Assembly: GCA_016213105.1 (NCBI GenBank)
Contig: JACRBN010000020.1
Location: 1-64,000 of the forward strand
Direction of reading: 5' to 3'
Length of the DNA: 64,000 nt
Origin: Chloroflexota bacterium
GTDB lineage: Bacteria; Chloroflexota; Anaerolineae; Anaerolineales; Villigracilaceae
The number at the start of each line of letters is the position of its first letter. Within the stretch, counting starts at the first letter, position 1. The translations under genes and the position numbers were made by a program. This document shows, one piece after another, positions 40,306 through 49,025 of the stretch. The notes beneath the pieces were generated by a model. The model had not been told where the DNA came from. It made no database searches and saw only the letters and a list, made by a program, of their open reading frames with translations.

Positions 40306-40554
40306 ATGAATCGAATTAAGCTACTTTTTTTTGCCACCCTGCGCGACCGCGCGGGAACCAAATCGATGGACATCGAAATCCCCAGTGACCTGACCATCCA
40401 GGGCCTCAAGGACAAGCTTGCGCAGGATTACCCCAACCTGGCGCAGTCGATGTCGAGCGTGATCGTCACGATCAACCGCGAATACGCGTTCGATGAAGCC
40501 ATTGTCCCGCAGAACGCGGAGATCGCCCTGTTCCCGCCTGTTTCGGGTGGATAG
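40306..40554 (+). CDS. moaD: Molybdopterin synthase small subunit
   Basis: The 82-residue ubiquitin-fold sulfur carrier ends in VSGG, the C-terminal Gly-Gly that carries thiocarboxylate. The fold is seen in KLLFFATLRDRAG at the start and NAEIALFPPVSGG at the end. It donates sulfur in the complex with MoaE. The stop is four bases before the moaE start. Confidence 0.94.
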   Translation: MNRIKLLFFATLRDRAGTKSMDIEIPSDLTIQGLKDKLAQDYPNLAQSMSSVIVTINREYAFDEAIVPQNAEIALFPPVSGG

Positions 40555-40557
40555 CCC

Positions 40558-41022
40558 ATGCAGACCGAACTTCCCACCATCTACTCCATTACCGAAGATG
40601 AGATCGACCTGGATGCCCTGCTGGCGGCCATCACGCTTGATTCCACGGGCGCGGCGGCCATCTTTACGGGCATGGTGCGCGGCGTGACCCGTCGCGATGA
40701 CCCGCATGAAACGGTCTATCTTGAATACGAGTCTTACGTCCCCATGGCCGAAGCCAAGATGAAGCAGGTCGCGGACGAGATCCGCGCGAAATGGCACGTC
40801 ATCGAGGGGATCGCCATCGTGCAGCGCATCGGCAGGCTGTATCCCAGGACACCCACCGTGCTGATCGCCTGTACGGCCGCGCATCGCGACACGGGCGTGT
40901 TCGACGCGGCCCGCTACGGCATCAACCGCCTGAAGGAGATCGTCCCCGTTTGGAAGAAGGAAGTCGGCCCGAACGGCGAGGAATGGGTGGAAGGCGATTA
41001 CGTCCCAAAGCCGGGAGAGTGA
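40558..41022 (+). CDS. moaE: Molybdopterin synthase large subunit
   Basis: The 154-residue subunit converts cyclic pyranopterin monophosphate to molybdopterin with MoaD. Motifs: GAAAIFTGMVRG, YLEYESYVPMAE, QRIGRLYP and the catalytic VPVWKKEV near residue 120. It follows moaD directly and is followed by a GNAT gene three bases later. Confidence 0.95.
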   Translation: MQTELPTIYSITEDEIDLDALLAAITLDSTGAAAIFTGMVRGVTRRDDPHETVYLEYESYVPMAEAKMKQVADEIRAKWHVIEGIAIVQRIGRLYPRTPTVLIACTAAHRDTGVFDAARYGINRLKEIVPVWKKEVGPNGEEWVEGDYVPKPGE

Positions 41023-41025
41023 GCC

Positions 41026-41574
41026 ATGCCGTTTCCGCTGGTCACAGAACGCCTGCTCCTGCGCCACTTCCTGGAAGCCGACCTGGATGCCTTCCACGCC
41101 TACCGCGATGATCCCGAGGTCGCCAAATACCAGGGCTGGCAGACGCCTTACCTGCGTGAAGTGGCGGCCGATTTCATCGCTGACATGAAGGACGCCATCC
41201 CGGGCGAGGAGGGACGCTGGTTCCAGTGCGCCATCCAGCGCCACTCCGATTACACCCTGCTGGGCGATGTGGCTTTCTGCCCGCTGCGCGGCAATCCGCG
41301 CCAGGCCTTTCTGGGATTTACGCTGGCGCGTCCGTATTGGGGACAGGGATATGCCAGTGAGGCGACCCGCGTCGTATTGGACTTCCTGTTTGGCGAACTG
41401 GACATGCACCGCATCGTGGCCTACTGCGACGTGGAGAATGCCAATTCGTATCACCTGCTGGAGCGGCTCGGCTTTCGGCGCGAGGCGCATCACGTCGAGA
41501 GCTTTTCGCTGGGTGAGCGCTGGGGGGATGAGTATGTCTATGCCCTGCTCGAACGGGAGTGGCAGCGTTCATAA
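41026..41574 (+). CDS. GNAT N-acetyltransferase, RimJ/RimL type
   Basis: The 182-residue protein starts TERLLLRHFLEADLDAF, typical of RimJ/RimL-like acetyltransferases. It has the acetyl-CoA-binding RPYWGQGYASEATRVVLDFLF and the late LLERLGFRREAHHVESF. Such enzymes acetylate ribosomal-protein N-termini or small amines. It is the last gene of the moa cluster by spacing, but a link with molybdopterin is not expected. Confidence 0.9.
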   Translation: MPFPLVTERLLLRHFLEADLDAFHAYRDDPEVAKYQGWQTPYLREVAADFIADMKDAIPGEEGRWFQCAIQRHSDYTLLGDVAFCPLRGNPRQAFLGFTLARPYWGQGYASEATRVVLDFLFGELDMHRIVAYCDVENANSYHLLERLGFRREAHHVESFSLGERWGDEYVYALLEREWQRS

Positions 41575-41599
41575 CGGGGGCAGGTTGGGGGGGCGCCGT

Positions 41600-41625
41600 G
41601 GATTAGGTTGCGCGTGACGCAATCC
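41600..41625 (+). terminator. Possible terminator after the moa cluster
   Basis: Imperfect dyad GGATT...TTGCGCG / TGACGCAATCC in the gap before fabF, with T-rich sequence after it. Confidence 0.45.
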
Positions 41626-41686
41626 GCCGTTTGGGGTTTTATGTATCGCGATATTCTCCGTTCGCAAATTTTCAAATGGAGGCCAT

Positions 41687-42925
41687 ATGCAAGAGCGTGT
41701 TGTGATTACCGGGCTGGGGACGGTCAACCCGCTGGGTTTGGACGTTGAAACATCCTGGAAAAATGTGATTGCGGGCGTGTCGGGGGTCGGGCCGATCACG
41801 TTGTTCGATTCGTCGTCCCTGAATGTTCACATCGCGGCCGAGGTGAAGCGCTTCGCCCCCGAGGATTTCATGGACGCAAAGGAGGCCCGCCGCCGCGACC
41901 GCTTCGAGCAACTGGCGGCAGTGGCCGCAAACGAGGCCCTGCGTCATTCGGGCCTGGAAATCAACGAGCGGAATGCGGGACGCATCGGCGTGATCATTTC
42001 CTCGGCCATCGGCGGCCTGAAATCCCTGCAGGATGCGGTCATTACCAACCACATCGAAGGCCCGCGGCGCGTCAGCCCGTTCCTGATCCCGATGTTGATG
42101 TCGAACGGCGGGGCGGGGCTGGTGGCCATCGATCACGGTATCAAGGGACCCTGCTTCTCGGTGGCCTCGGCCTGCGCCTCGGGCGCGGATGGGATCGGCG
42201 TGGCCTTCATGATGATCAAGGCGGGCATGATCGATGCCGCCCTGGCGGGCGCCGCCGAGTCCACGCTGACCGATACGGGCGTGGCGGCCTTCGACCGCAT
42301 CGGCGCGACCACCCGCCGCAACGACAGCTATGACAGCGTGCCCCAGCCCTTCGATAGGAACCGCGACGGCCTGGTGATGGGGGAGGGCGCGGGCGTGCTG
42401 GTGATCGAACGCGAGAGTCACGCGCGGGCGCGCGGCGCCGTCATTTTGGCGGAGCTGGCAGGCTATGGCTCCACAGCCGATGCCTATCACGTGACCGCGC
42501 CGCACGAACATGGCGAGGGCGGCGCGGCCGCCATCCGCATGGCGCTCGAGTCGGCGGGCGCCAACCCCGACGAGGTCGGCTACATCAGCGCCCACGGGAC
42601 GGGCACGCCGCTCAACGACCAGGCCGAGACCCGCGCGGTGAAGGCGGCTTTTGGCGAGCTGGCATACCAAACGCCGATCTCCTCCACCAAATCCATGACG
42701 GGCCACATGATGGGCGCGACGGGTGCGCTGGAAGCCATCTTCTGCGTGCGGGCCGTGCGCGAGGGCATCCTGCCGCCGACCATCCACTACGAGACGCCCG
42801 ACCCCGAGTGCGACCTGGATTACATTCCCAACCAGGCGCGCGAGAGGAAGATCAGCCTGGCGATCAGCAACGCCTTCGGCTTTGGCGGCCACAACGCGGT
42901 GCTGGCGGTAAGGGCGTATTCGTAG
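41687..42925 (+). CDS. fabF: 3-oxoacyl-ACP synthase II
   Basis: The 412-residue condensing enzyme elongates fatty acids. The active site is Cys163 in ASACASGADG, with His residues in SAHGTGTPLND and KSMTGHMMGATG. GPCFSVAS precedes the Cys as in KAS II. GGAGG lies just ahead of ATG. It is the only fatty-acid synthesis gene seen here besides the acyl-CoA carboxylase cluster further on. Confidence 0.96.
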   Translation: MQERVVITGLGTVNPLGLDVETSWKNVIAGVSGVGPITLFDSSSLNVHIAAEVKRFAPEDFMDAKEARRRDRFEQLAAVAANEALRHSGLEINERNAGRIGVIISSAIGGLKSLQDAVITNHIEGPRRVSPFLIPMLMSNGGAGLVAIDHGIKGPCFSVASACASGADGIGVAFMMIKAGMIDAALAGAAESTLTDTGVAAFDRIGATTRRNDSYDSVPQPFDRNRDGLVMGEGAGVLVIERESHARARGAVILAELAGYGSTADAYHVTAPHEHGEGGAAAIRMALESAGANPDEVGYISAHGTGTPLNDQAETRAVKAAFGELAYQTPISSTKSMTGHMMGATGALEAIFCVRAVREGILPPTIHYETPDPECDLDYIPNQARERKISLAISNAFGFGGHNAVLAVRAYS

Positions 42926-43083
42926 CGTTGACGTGCCTGCGCGCTGAGCGGAGCGAGGACTGGGTTGTCGTCCGAGCACAGGCCGCTGGATTTCAAATCC
43001 AGCGGGAGCATTTAATCGTGAGATTGCTTCGTCGCGCTGTGCGCTCCTCGCAATGACGTGAAAATCTTGCGCATAAATTTCAC
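42926..43083. repeat. Interspersed palindromes between fabF and rplS
   Basis: A perfect palindrome at 42983-43005 (CCGCTGGATTT/AAATCCAGCGG) is followed by GAGATTGCTTCGTCGC...CTCGCAATGAC, a second dispersed type also seen in part near 11888. No gene is seen. Confidence 0.6.
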
Positions 43084-43112
43084 TTGTTCAATCAGATAAT
43101 GCGTGCTATAAT
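43084..43112 (+). promoter_or_regulatory. Promoter of rplS
   Basis: TTGTTC, a 17-base spacer and TATAAT (43107-43112) form a near-consensus sigma-70-type promoter. Confidence 0.8.
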
Positions 43113-43163
43113 CTGCCGTCGCGTTTGAAACCAAACCAATCGAACCGTTAAGGAAGAACGAAC

Positions 43164-43511
43164 ATGACTGATCTGCTGAAGGCCGTCGAGGCCAAACCGA
43201 ACGAGAAAATCCCTGAATTGCGCCCCGGCGATACCGTCAGTGTGCACGTCCGCATCAAGGAAGGCGATCGCGAGCGTATCCAGGAGTTCAAGGGAATTGT
43301 GATCCGCCTGCGCAAGGGCGGCAACCAGTCTTCCGTCACCGTCCGCCGCACCGCCAGCAATGGCATCGGCGTCGAGCGCACCTTCATGCTCCGCTCGCCG
43401 CGCGTGGACAAGGTCGTGGTGGAACGCCACAACGTGGTTCGCCGCGCGCAGTTGTACTTCATGCGCGGACGTACAGGCAAGTCCGCCCGCCTCAAGCAAA
43501 AGTTCGACTAG
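43164..43511 (+). CDS. rplS: 50S ribosomal protein L19
   Basis: The 115-residue protein has the L19 signature: RPGDTVSVHVRIKEGDRERIQEFKG, VRRTASNGIGVERTF and SPRVDKVVVERH, RRAQLYFMRGRTGKSARL. It sits at the interface of the 30S and 50S subunits. GGAAGAA precedes ATG. It stands alone here with its own promoter and terminator; trmD and rimM, its usual neighbours, are not present. Confidence 0.97.
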   Translation: MTDLLKAVEAKPNEKIPELRPGDTVSVHVRIKEGDRERIQEFKGIVIRLRKGGNQSSVTVRRTASNGIGVERTFMLRSPRVDKVVVERHNVVRRAQLYFMRGRTGKSARLKQKFD

Positions 43512-43520
43512 TCACCCGAA

Positions 43521-43544
43521 AAGAGCGCAGGCACCTGCGCTCTT
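43521..43544 (+). terminator. Terminator of rplS
   Basis: Eleven-base perfect arms AAGAGCGCAGG and CCTGCGCTCTT with a 2-base loop and a T-rich tail. Confidence 0.88.
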
Positions 43545-43562
43545 TCTGTTTAAGGAGCCAGC

Positions 43563-44282
43563 ATGTCCAGACCGCTAATTGGCGTCACCACCCGCAATGG
43601 CAAGGACGCCGACAGGCATCCCACCACAGTCGTGCAACATTCCTATATCAACGCCGTGACCGGGGCGGGCGGCGTGGCGATTCCGATTCCGTGCAGCCTG
43701 CCTGAGGATATCCTGATGGATTTGTACGCCCGCCTGGATGGTATCCTCTTCACCGGCGGCGGGGACATCGCCCTCGACCACTTCGCCGGGGAGGCCCATC
43801 CGCGCATCGACGGCGTGGACCCCATGCGCGATTCCGCCGAACTGACGCTGCTGCGCTCCGCGGCCGAAGGCGGCAAGCCGATGCTGGGAATCTGCCGCGG
43901 CATCCAGTTGATGAACGTGGCCCTGGGCGGCACCCTGTACACGCACCTGTATACCCAATTCCCGAATGCGCTCGATCACGATTACCCCGGTCATCTGCGC
44001 CGCATGTTGGTGCATCCCGTCAACGTGGATGAGTCCAGCCGCGCGGCGGAGATCTTCGGCGAGACGCTGCTGACCGTCAACTCGTTGCATCACCAGGGCT
44101 TGAAGGACATCGCGCCTGCGCTCAAGGTCGCGGGCCATGCCTCCGACGGCTTGGTGGAAGTGGTGGAGATGCCCGATCATCCCTACGCAGTGGCCGTGCA
44201 ATGGCATCCCGAATGGCTGACCGACCAGCCGTCGATGCAGAGGCTGTTCAGATCGCTGGTCGAGGCGAGCGGTAATAAGTAA
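43563..44282 (+). CDS. Class I glutamine amidotransferase, gamma-glutamyl-GABA hydrolase type
   Basis: The 239-residue protein has the nucleophile Cys111 in LGICRGIQLMNVALGG and the His-Glu dyad in VQWHPEW. HHQG after LTVNSL is also typical of the PuuD/peptidase C26 group. It probably cleaves gamma-glutamyl amides. AAGGAG lies eight bases before ATG. A DUF4442 gene follows closely on the same strand. Confidence 0.9.
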   Translation: MSRPLIGVTTRNGKDADRHPTTVVQHSYINAVTGAGGVAIPIPCSLPEDILMDLYARLDGILFTGGGDIALDHFAGEAHPRIDGVDPMRDSAELTLLRSAAEGGKPMLGICRGIQLMNVALGGTLYTHLYTQFPNALDHDYPGHLRRMLVHPVNVDESSRAAEIFGETLLTVNSLHHQGLKDIAPALKVAGHASDGLVEVVEMPDHPYAVAVQWHPEWLTDQPSMQRLFRSLVEASGNK

Positions 44283-44310
44283 TTGGTGATTGGTAATTGT
44301 TTGGGTGAAA

Positions 44311-44772
44311 ATGAAACCTTTTTGGATGCGCGTTCGTGAGCGGCTTATCAATTGGTATCCGCCCTTGTTGGGGGCGGGGATTCGCTCGCGCAGCGTGGAC
44401 GATCGCACCATCGACGTGGAGATGAAACTGACCGCGCTCAACCGCAACATCGTGGGCGTGCATTTTGGCGGTTCGCTGTATGCCATGTGCGACCCGTGGT
44501 TCATGCTGATCCTGATGCGCGCGCTTGGCAAAGAGTACATCGTCTGGGACAAGGCCGCGGGCATCCGCTTCGTCAAGCCAGGGCAGGGGACGGTGCGGGC
44601 GCATTTCCACATCCCGCAATCGCGCGTGGACGAGATCCGCGCGGCGGCGGATCAGAACGGCAAGGTCGAGCCGACTTTTACGGTGGATGTCCTGGATGCT
44701 GAGGGAAACGTGGTGGCGCAGGTCGAGAAATTGCTGTATGTGCGCAGGAAGAACAAGCCGCAACAGGGATGA
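44311..44772 (+). CDS. DUF4442 hotdog-fold protein
   Basis: The 153-residue protein has the DUF4442 signature HFGGSLYAMCDPWFMLILM near residue 50, together with WYPPLLGAGIR near the start and VQVEKLLYVRRK at the end. The fold resembles PaaI/thioesterase hotdog proteins, with a Cys-Asp pair in place of a usual catalytic Asn or Asp. ATG 44311 begins the conserved part. Function unknown, possibly acyl-thioester binding. Confidence 0.85.
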   Translation: MKPFWMRVRERLINWYPPLLGAGIRSRSVDDRTIDVEMKLTALNRNIVGVHFGGSLYAMCDPWFMLILMRALGKEYIVWDKAAGIRFVKPGQGTVRAHFHIPQSRVDEIRAAADQNGKVEPTFTVDVLDAEGNVVAQVEKLLYVRRKNKPQQG

Positions 44773-44805
44773 GTGAAAACTCTGTATAATCAACGGGAGG
44801 TAGTT

Positions 44806-45957
44806 ATGACGAGAAATGTTTCACCTTTCATTATCTTGCTTGTGCTGATTTTGGCGGGCTGCCAAACTGCTCTCACACCTGCAAAAACATCCCAGGCTTC
44901 GCCAATTCCGTCGCGGCCTTTCCGCACCCTCACTTTATCACCAACACCACGCCTTACGTTTACACCCCGCCCGTCGAAGACGCCTGTGTTGTCTGCGACG
45001 CCTTTTCCAATATTTACGGTTTCTCCAACCAGCACCCTTCAACCTCCACTTGTAGAACACACCTGGCAGCCCGAGACAGCTTTGACTCTTCTTTTTCATA
45101 CACGGGGAGATGGCGGTTCTATTTTTTTGGATAGCGTTCAACCGTCCTTTGCCTTGTTCGCTGACGGTGGTTTGTTCGTTAAAAAATATGACGAGTCAAC
45201 GGGTTATTCACAAATATTCACCAGGTTGCTTAGCCGCCAGGAAATTTGTCAACACTTGAACACCTTGGATCAGATTGGCTTTTTGGATTACGATCCTGAG
45301 ACATATCAATTCGTAGGCGGACACCCAAGCGTGGCGGGCGGGCCTGGTGTGCAAATTGAAATCAATGCGTGGAAATCACACAGTCATTCCTATTATGAGA
45401 TGAGCGGCTACTTGAAAGGAACATTTGATAATGTATTCGGCTTGGACCCGAATGATCCGACAGGCCGCCCAATCATTTTGCCTGCCCTGCGCGATGCCTA
45501 TTATTTCCTCACTGATTATCCAACTGACCAACTTGAGGTGTATCGTCCTTCCCAGCTTTTGATGCGCTTTGCGGACATGGGCAATTCACCAGATACAGTT
45601 GAAGTTTCCAAATGGCCTTTGAGCGAACCCAGCCTGGCTAATCTGCTTGAAAGAAGTGCTTTATCATCACCTGATGAGTGGAGTCGTTTTGTCCTTCTGG
45701 ATGGCTCCGAGGCGCAAAGAGTGTATGAGGCAATCGGCAGGTATTCCATTAATCTTGGGTATTTTTATGAAGAGATCGACGGAGCGCGAAAGAACTATTA
45801 CGTTTTAATCCACCCGCTTCTTCCATATGAATCCCCGAAAATAGAAAATGGTGATCTGGCCCAAATCCCTGCACCAGGGACCGAGAAGCCAAACTTCACG
45901 CTAACCTGTTATCCTTCAGACGGAATCTTATCCATCCCAACTCCTGCCAATCCATGA
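44806..45957 (+). CDS. Large lipoprotein, hypothetical
   Basis: The 383-residue protein has a lipoprotein signal (LILAGCQT) and a Thr/Pro/Ser-rich linker. A large mixed domain follows, rich in Tyr, Phe and Leu, without catalytic motifs I recognise. ATG 44806 follows GGGAGG. A TATAAT-type box lies just upstream. The stop overlaps the start of murI (ATGA at 45954), so the two are translationally coupled. Confidence 0.75.
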   Translation: MTRNVSPFIILLVLILAGCQTALTPAKTSQASPIPSRPFRTLTLSPTPRLTFTPRPSKTPVLSATPFPIFTVSPTSTLQPPLVEHTWQPETALTLLFHTRGDGGSIFLDSVQPSFALFADGGLFVKKYDESTGYSQIFTRLLSRQEICQHLNTLDQIGFLDYDPETYQFVGGHPSVAGGPGVQIEINAWKSHSHSYYEMSGYLKGTFDNVFGLDPNDPTGRPIILPALRDAYYFLTDYPTDQLEVYRPSQLLMRFADMGNSPDTVEVSKWPLSEPSLANLLERSALSSPDEWSRFVLLDGSEAQRVYEAIGRYSINLGYFYEEIDGARKNYYVLIHPLLPYESPKIENGDLAQIPAPGTEKPNFTLTCYPSDGILSIPTPANP

Positions 45958-46787
45958 ATCAGAATCCTTCCAATCCCATCGGTGTCTTTGACTCAGGCGT
46001 GGGCGGATTGTCCGTGCTGCGGGCGATGCGCGCGCAGATGCCTGAGGAGGATGTGCTCTATTTCGGAGATCAGGGTCATGTGCCGTATGGGCCGCGTCCC
46101 ATGGAACAGATCCAGCATTTCTCGGAAGGCATTACGCGTTTCCTGCTGGCGCAAAACGCCAAGCTGATCGTGGTGGCCTGTAATGCGGCTTCGGCGGCGG
46201 CCTTGAAATTCCTGCGCGCGAAATTCCCCGAAGTTCCCTTCGTGGGCATGGAGCCTGCCGTCAAGCCCGCTGCCGAGCAGACGCGCACGGGCGTGGTCGG
46301 CGTGTTGGCGACGCCCGCCACCTTCCAGGGCGCGTTGTATGCTTCGGTGGTGGAGCGCTTTGCGAACGGCGTGCAAGTGTTACGACATACCTGCCCCGGC
46401 CTGGTGGGACAGATCGAGGGCGGCGACCTGAACGGTCCGCGCACACGCGCGATCCTCGAAGAGGCGCTGCTGCCGATGTTGGAGCAGAACATCGACACGG
46501 TGGTGTTGGGCTGCACGCATTATCCGTTCGTGATTCCGCTGATCGAGGAGATCGTGGGGGAGGGCGTGCGGGTGATCGACCCCGCTCCCTCGGTGGCAAG
46601 GCAGGTGCGGCGTCTGCTCGAAACGGGGGGTGGAAAACGTCCCGCGGGCGGAGTCGGTTCGCTGTGCTTCTTCACGTCGGGGGATGCTGAAACTGTCCAG
46701 GCCCTGCTACCCCCGCTGTTGGGCGAGGGGGGCGCTGTCGGAACGGTGCGTTGGAAGAGTGATCTGGAAGTTGAAATGACCAAATAA
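45954..46787 (+). CDS. murI: Glutamate racemase
   Basis: The 277-residue enzyme makes D-glutamate for peptidoglycan. The two catalytic cysteines are visible: Cys76 in VVACNAASA (usual CNTAS, with Ala for Thr) and Cys187 in GCTHYP. GVFDSGVGGLSVLRA and YFGDQGHVPYG are standard. The start overlaps the stop of the upstream lipoprotein. A hairpin terminator follows at 46792. Confidence 0.95.
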   Translation: MNQNPSNPIGVFDSGVGGLSVLRAMRAQMPEEDVLYFGDQGHVPYGPRPMEQIQHFSEGITRFLLAQNAKLIVVACNAASAAALKFLRAKFPEVPFVGMEPAVKPAAEQTRTGVVGVLATPATFQGALYASVVERFANGVQVLRHTCPGLVGQIEGGDLNGPRTRAILEEALLPMLEQNIDTVVLGCTHYPFVIPLIEEIVGEGVRVIDPAPSVARQVRRLLETGGGKRPAGGVGSLCFFTSGDAETVQALLPPLLGEGGAVGTVRWKSDLEVEMTK

Positions 46788-46791
46788 AAAA

Positions 46792-46816
46792 TCTCCCGCG
46801 GCGCAACTGCGGGAGA
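46792..46816. terminator. Terminator between murI and the opposite gene
   Basis: Arms TCTCCCGC and GCGGGAGA with flanking A and T runs on both sides. Confidence 0.85.
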
Positions 46817-46859
46817 AAATTTTTAAGATGGGGAATTTCGTCGAAGGGCGCGGCCCCGC

Positions 46860-47969
46860 TCAGGACAGGGTTTCCCTGCATTCCTCGACAGTGACCCTGG
46901 CTCCCATGGCCTGCATGTCCTTGAACAGGCGCTCGGGCTCGGCCAGGTGTCCCATCATGTGCAGTCCCACGCGGCGGGCGGAGCCGTCCAGGTATTGCTT
47001 GAGATAGGCGACGACGGGGATGGCGGTCAGCTCGTAGCCGTCGGGATGCGAGACGCGGGCGCGGACCGTGGCCGGGGCGCCGTTTGTCAGCCCCTGCGCC
47101 TCGACGGCGATCATCACCATGTGCGGCGGCGGCGACTGCTGCATGCCCCACCACATCAGTTTGCCCAGCGGGCGCAGTCCGCGTTTGGGAGCGAGCTTCA
47201 ATCCCAGCATCACGATGGGGGTGATGAACAAATCCGCCAGCCAGTTGGACTCGGAAATATAGAAGCCCGTATTCTTCAGGCTGGGATACGTCTCCGGCAA
47301 TTTGCGCATCTCCTCGAAGAACATCGAGTAGCAGTTCTTTTTCCCGATCCCAGGGCCGAAGTCGAATTTGGACATCGACCATTCCCTGGGCTTGGTCCAT
47401 GCGCCGTTCTTGAAGACCTGGGCTTCGTAATAGACGAACCCTTCCATCAACTCGTCCACGGCCTCGGAGTAGGGCAGGTCTTTTCCCATGTTCAGGTAAC
47501 CGGCGGTGACGCCACTCTCGATGCTGTCCAGTTTCTTTGCCGCGTAGCGCACCATCACGGACGGCAGGCCGGGGTGATAGCCCGCCTCGGTGATGAAGCA
47601 GCGTTCCGATTTGCGGATCTGTTTTTCGGCGGCCCGCAAAGCCTTCAACTTGGCGGCGGAAAACTGAACGTCGAGATAATCGGCGCCCGCGGCCAGGCAG
47701 GCGTAGATGACCGTCGCGGCGTGGTGCGTCGTCGGCGCGGCGACCAGGCACAGGTCCACGTCCTGGAGGGCGGGCTGCAGGGTGGCGGCCTCGCTGGCAT
47801 CCACTTTTTGGGCGCGGGCGCGCGGGTCGGCCAGTTCATCCACGAAGGCCTGAGCCTTATCCAGGCTGCGGCCTGCGATGACAATGTGGGCATCGGTTTC
47901 GGCGAGCAGGTATTTGGCAAGCAGTTTGCCGGTATATCCATACCCGCCCAGGATCAAGATTTTGGACAT
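46860..47969 (-). CDS. Saccharopine dehydrogenase-like NAD(P) oxidoreductase
   Basis: The 369-residue protein begins with a Rossmann nucleotide-binding motif (ILILGGYGYTGKLLAKYLL). Saccharopine-dehydrogenase family features follow, such as LCLVAAPTTHHAATVIYACLAAGADYLDVQ and a C-terminal domain with GMQQSPPPH. Relatives include trans-acting enoyl reductases and other reductases. The substrate is unknown. Confidence 0.88.
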   Translation of the reverse strand: MSKILILGGYGYTGKLLAKYLLAETDAHIVIAGRSLDKAQAFVDELADPRARAQKVDASEAATLQPALQDVDLCLVAAPTTHHAATVIYACLAAGADYLDVQFSAAKLKALRAAEKQIRKSERCFITEAGYHPGLPSVMVRYAAKKLDSIESGVTAGYLNMGKDLPYSEAVDELMEGFVYYEAQVFKNGAWTKPREWSMSKFDFGPGIGKKNCYSMFFEEMRKLPETYPSLKNTGFYISESNWLADLFITPIVMLGLKLAPKRGLRPLGKLMWWGMQQSPPPHMVMIAVEAQGLTNGAPATVRARVSHPDGYELTAIPVVAYLKQYLDGSARRVGLHMMGHLAEPERLFKDMQAMGARVTVEECRETLS

Positions 47970-47974
47970 TGGGT

Positions 47975-48206
47975 TTACTCTTTTTCGGGTTTGACGGCCA
48001 GCAATGTGAGGTTTTGCCCAAGGACGCGCAGTTCATCCTCGTTCTTGAACTTCACGCCGACCATGGCCATGACGGAGCGTGTGTACGCGGGTTTGCGGCG
48101 ATGGAACTGCACGAGTATTTCGCCAGTGTCCGCGCTTGAGAGGGCTTCAGCGGACCTTGAGGAAGAACTTGAGCGCGGGACCAGGCGGTTTGAGAAAGGC
48201 GGACAT
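47975..48206 (-). pseudogene. Small gene with apparent frameshift
   Basis: ATG 48206, preceded by GGGAG, opens MSAFLKPPGPALKFFLKVR and stops. In another frame the downstream bases read SSADTGEILVQFHRRKPAYTR followed, after a short gap, by GVKFKNEDELRVLGQNL and then LLAVKPEKE. The two parts total 232 bases, one off a multiple of three. Either the gene has decayed or a frameshift is programmed. The second half could also start alone at GTG 48112. Confidence 0.4.
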
Positions 48207-48209
48207 GGA

Positions 48210-48992
48210 TCAACTCCCTGTGAACAAAAAGCGGAAAAACGCGGGGATCTGTCGGGGACGCGGCCAGAAGGCGGACACCCGTTTCCGGTACTCGGCGTAG
48301 GACGCGCCGAAGCGTTCGATCAATTCCTTTTCCTCGACCAGCCGCAGCCAGCCCCACATTCCCAACAGCAGGAAGAGCGCCAGCACAGGCCCAAACCAGG
48401 TTCCGTTGACCAGGGCCAGCCCAAAGCTGATCCACAAAGCCGCGGCGTAAACGGGATGACGGATGACGCCATAGATGGCATGATCCACCACCCGGCCTTC
48501 CTTTGGATAATAAACATACAGCATGGTCAGGTAATCCACGCCGAAGGTGGTTACTGCGCGAATCCACAGCGCCGCGCCGACAGCGACCATGATCCAGCCC
48601 AGCGCGGGTAAAACAGGATACCACCCAAAGCGCGGGATCAGCGGGCCGGGGATGTAGCCAATGCGCGCGACGATGGAGAATATGATGGTCAGGGCTGGCA
48701 GGACAATGCGCGTGAAGGCCAGGGCGAACGCCCTTGGGCCGAATCTGGCCAGCATGTCCTTTTTCAGGCGGAAGAACAAACTCAGGATCAGGAAGCCGAG
48801 CGTGCCGATCACGACTTCGCCATCCAGCAGCCAAAGCTGCCAGGTGCTGTCTTCGATGGCAAAGAAGTTGTAGATCAGAAAGGCCAGCAGGAACGGGGAA
48901 AAGAACGTGCGCAGGATGCCAAACGGCGTCTGCAGGGCAGGGATGTGTTCCCGCAGTTTATCGAAGCCTTTGAGACGCGATGATTTTGACAT
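48210..48992 (-). CDS. Isoprenylcysteine carboxyl methyltransferase-like membrane protein
   Basis: The 260-residue protein has about six membrane helices. The C-terminal signature GVIRHPVYAAALWISFG and EEKELIERFGASYAEYRKRVSAFWP is that of the ICMT/phospholipid methyltransferase superfamily, which uses SAM at the membrane. The substrate in bacteria is usually unknown. AGGAGG just before ATG and a TATACT box upstream mark the start. It is followed by the small frameshifted gene. Confidence 0.9.
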   Translation of the reverse strand: MSKSSRLKGFDKLREHIPALQTPFGILRTFFSPFLLAFLIYNFFAIEDSTWQLWLLDGEVVIGTLGFLILSLFFRLKKDMLARFGPRAFALAFTRIVLPALTIIFSIVARIGYIPGPLIPRFGWYPVLPALGWIMVAVGAALWIRAVTTFGVDYLTMLYVYYPKEGRVVDHAIYGVIRHPVYAAALWISFGLALVNGTWFGPVLALFLLLGMWGWLRLVEEKELIERFGASYAEYRKRVSAFWPRPRQIPAFFRFLFTGS

Positions 48993-49025
48993 GTCCCTCC
49001 TAGTATAGTGGGATACGTCACAATG

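Noticed and set aside
41672-42979. 435-residue minus-strand frame
   Set aside because: It lies opposite fabF, whose active-site residues are all present on the plus strand.
46947-48611. 554-residue plus-strand frame
   Set aside because: It is an antisense shadow across two recognised genes; no protein family features.
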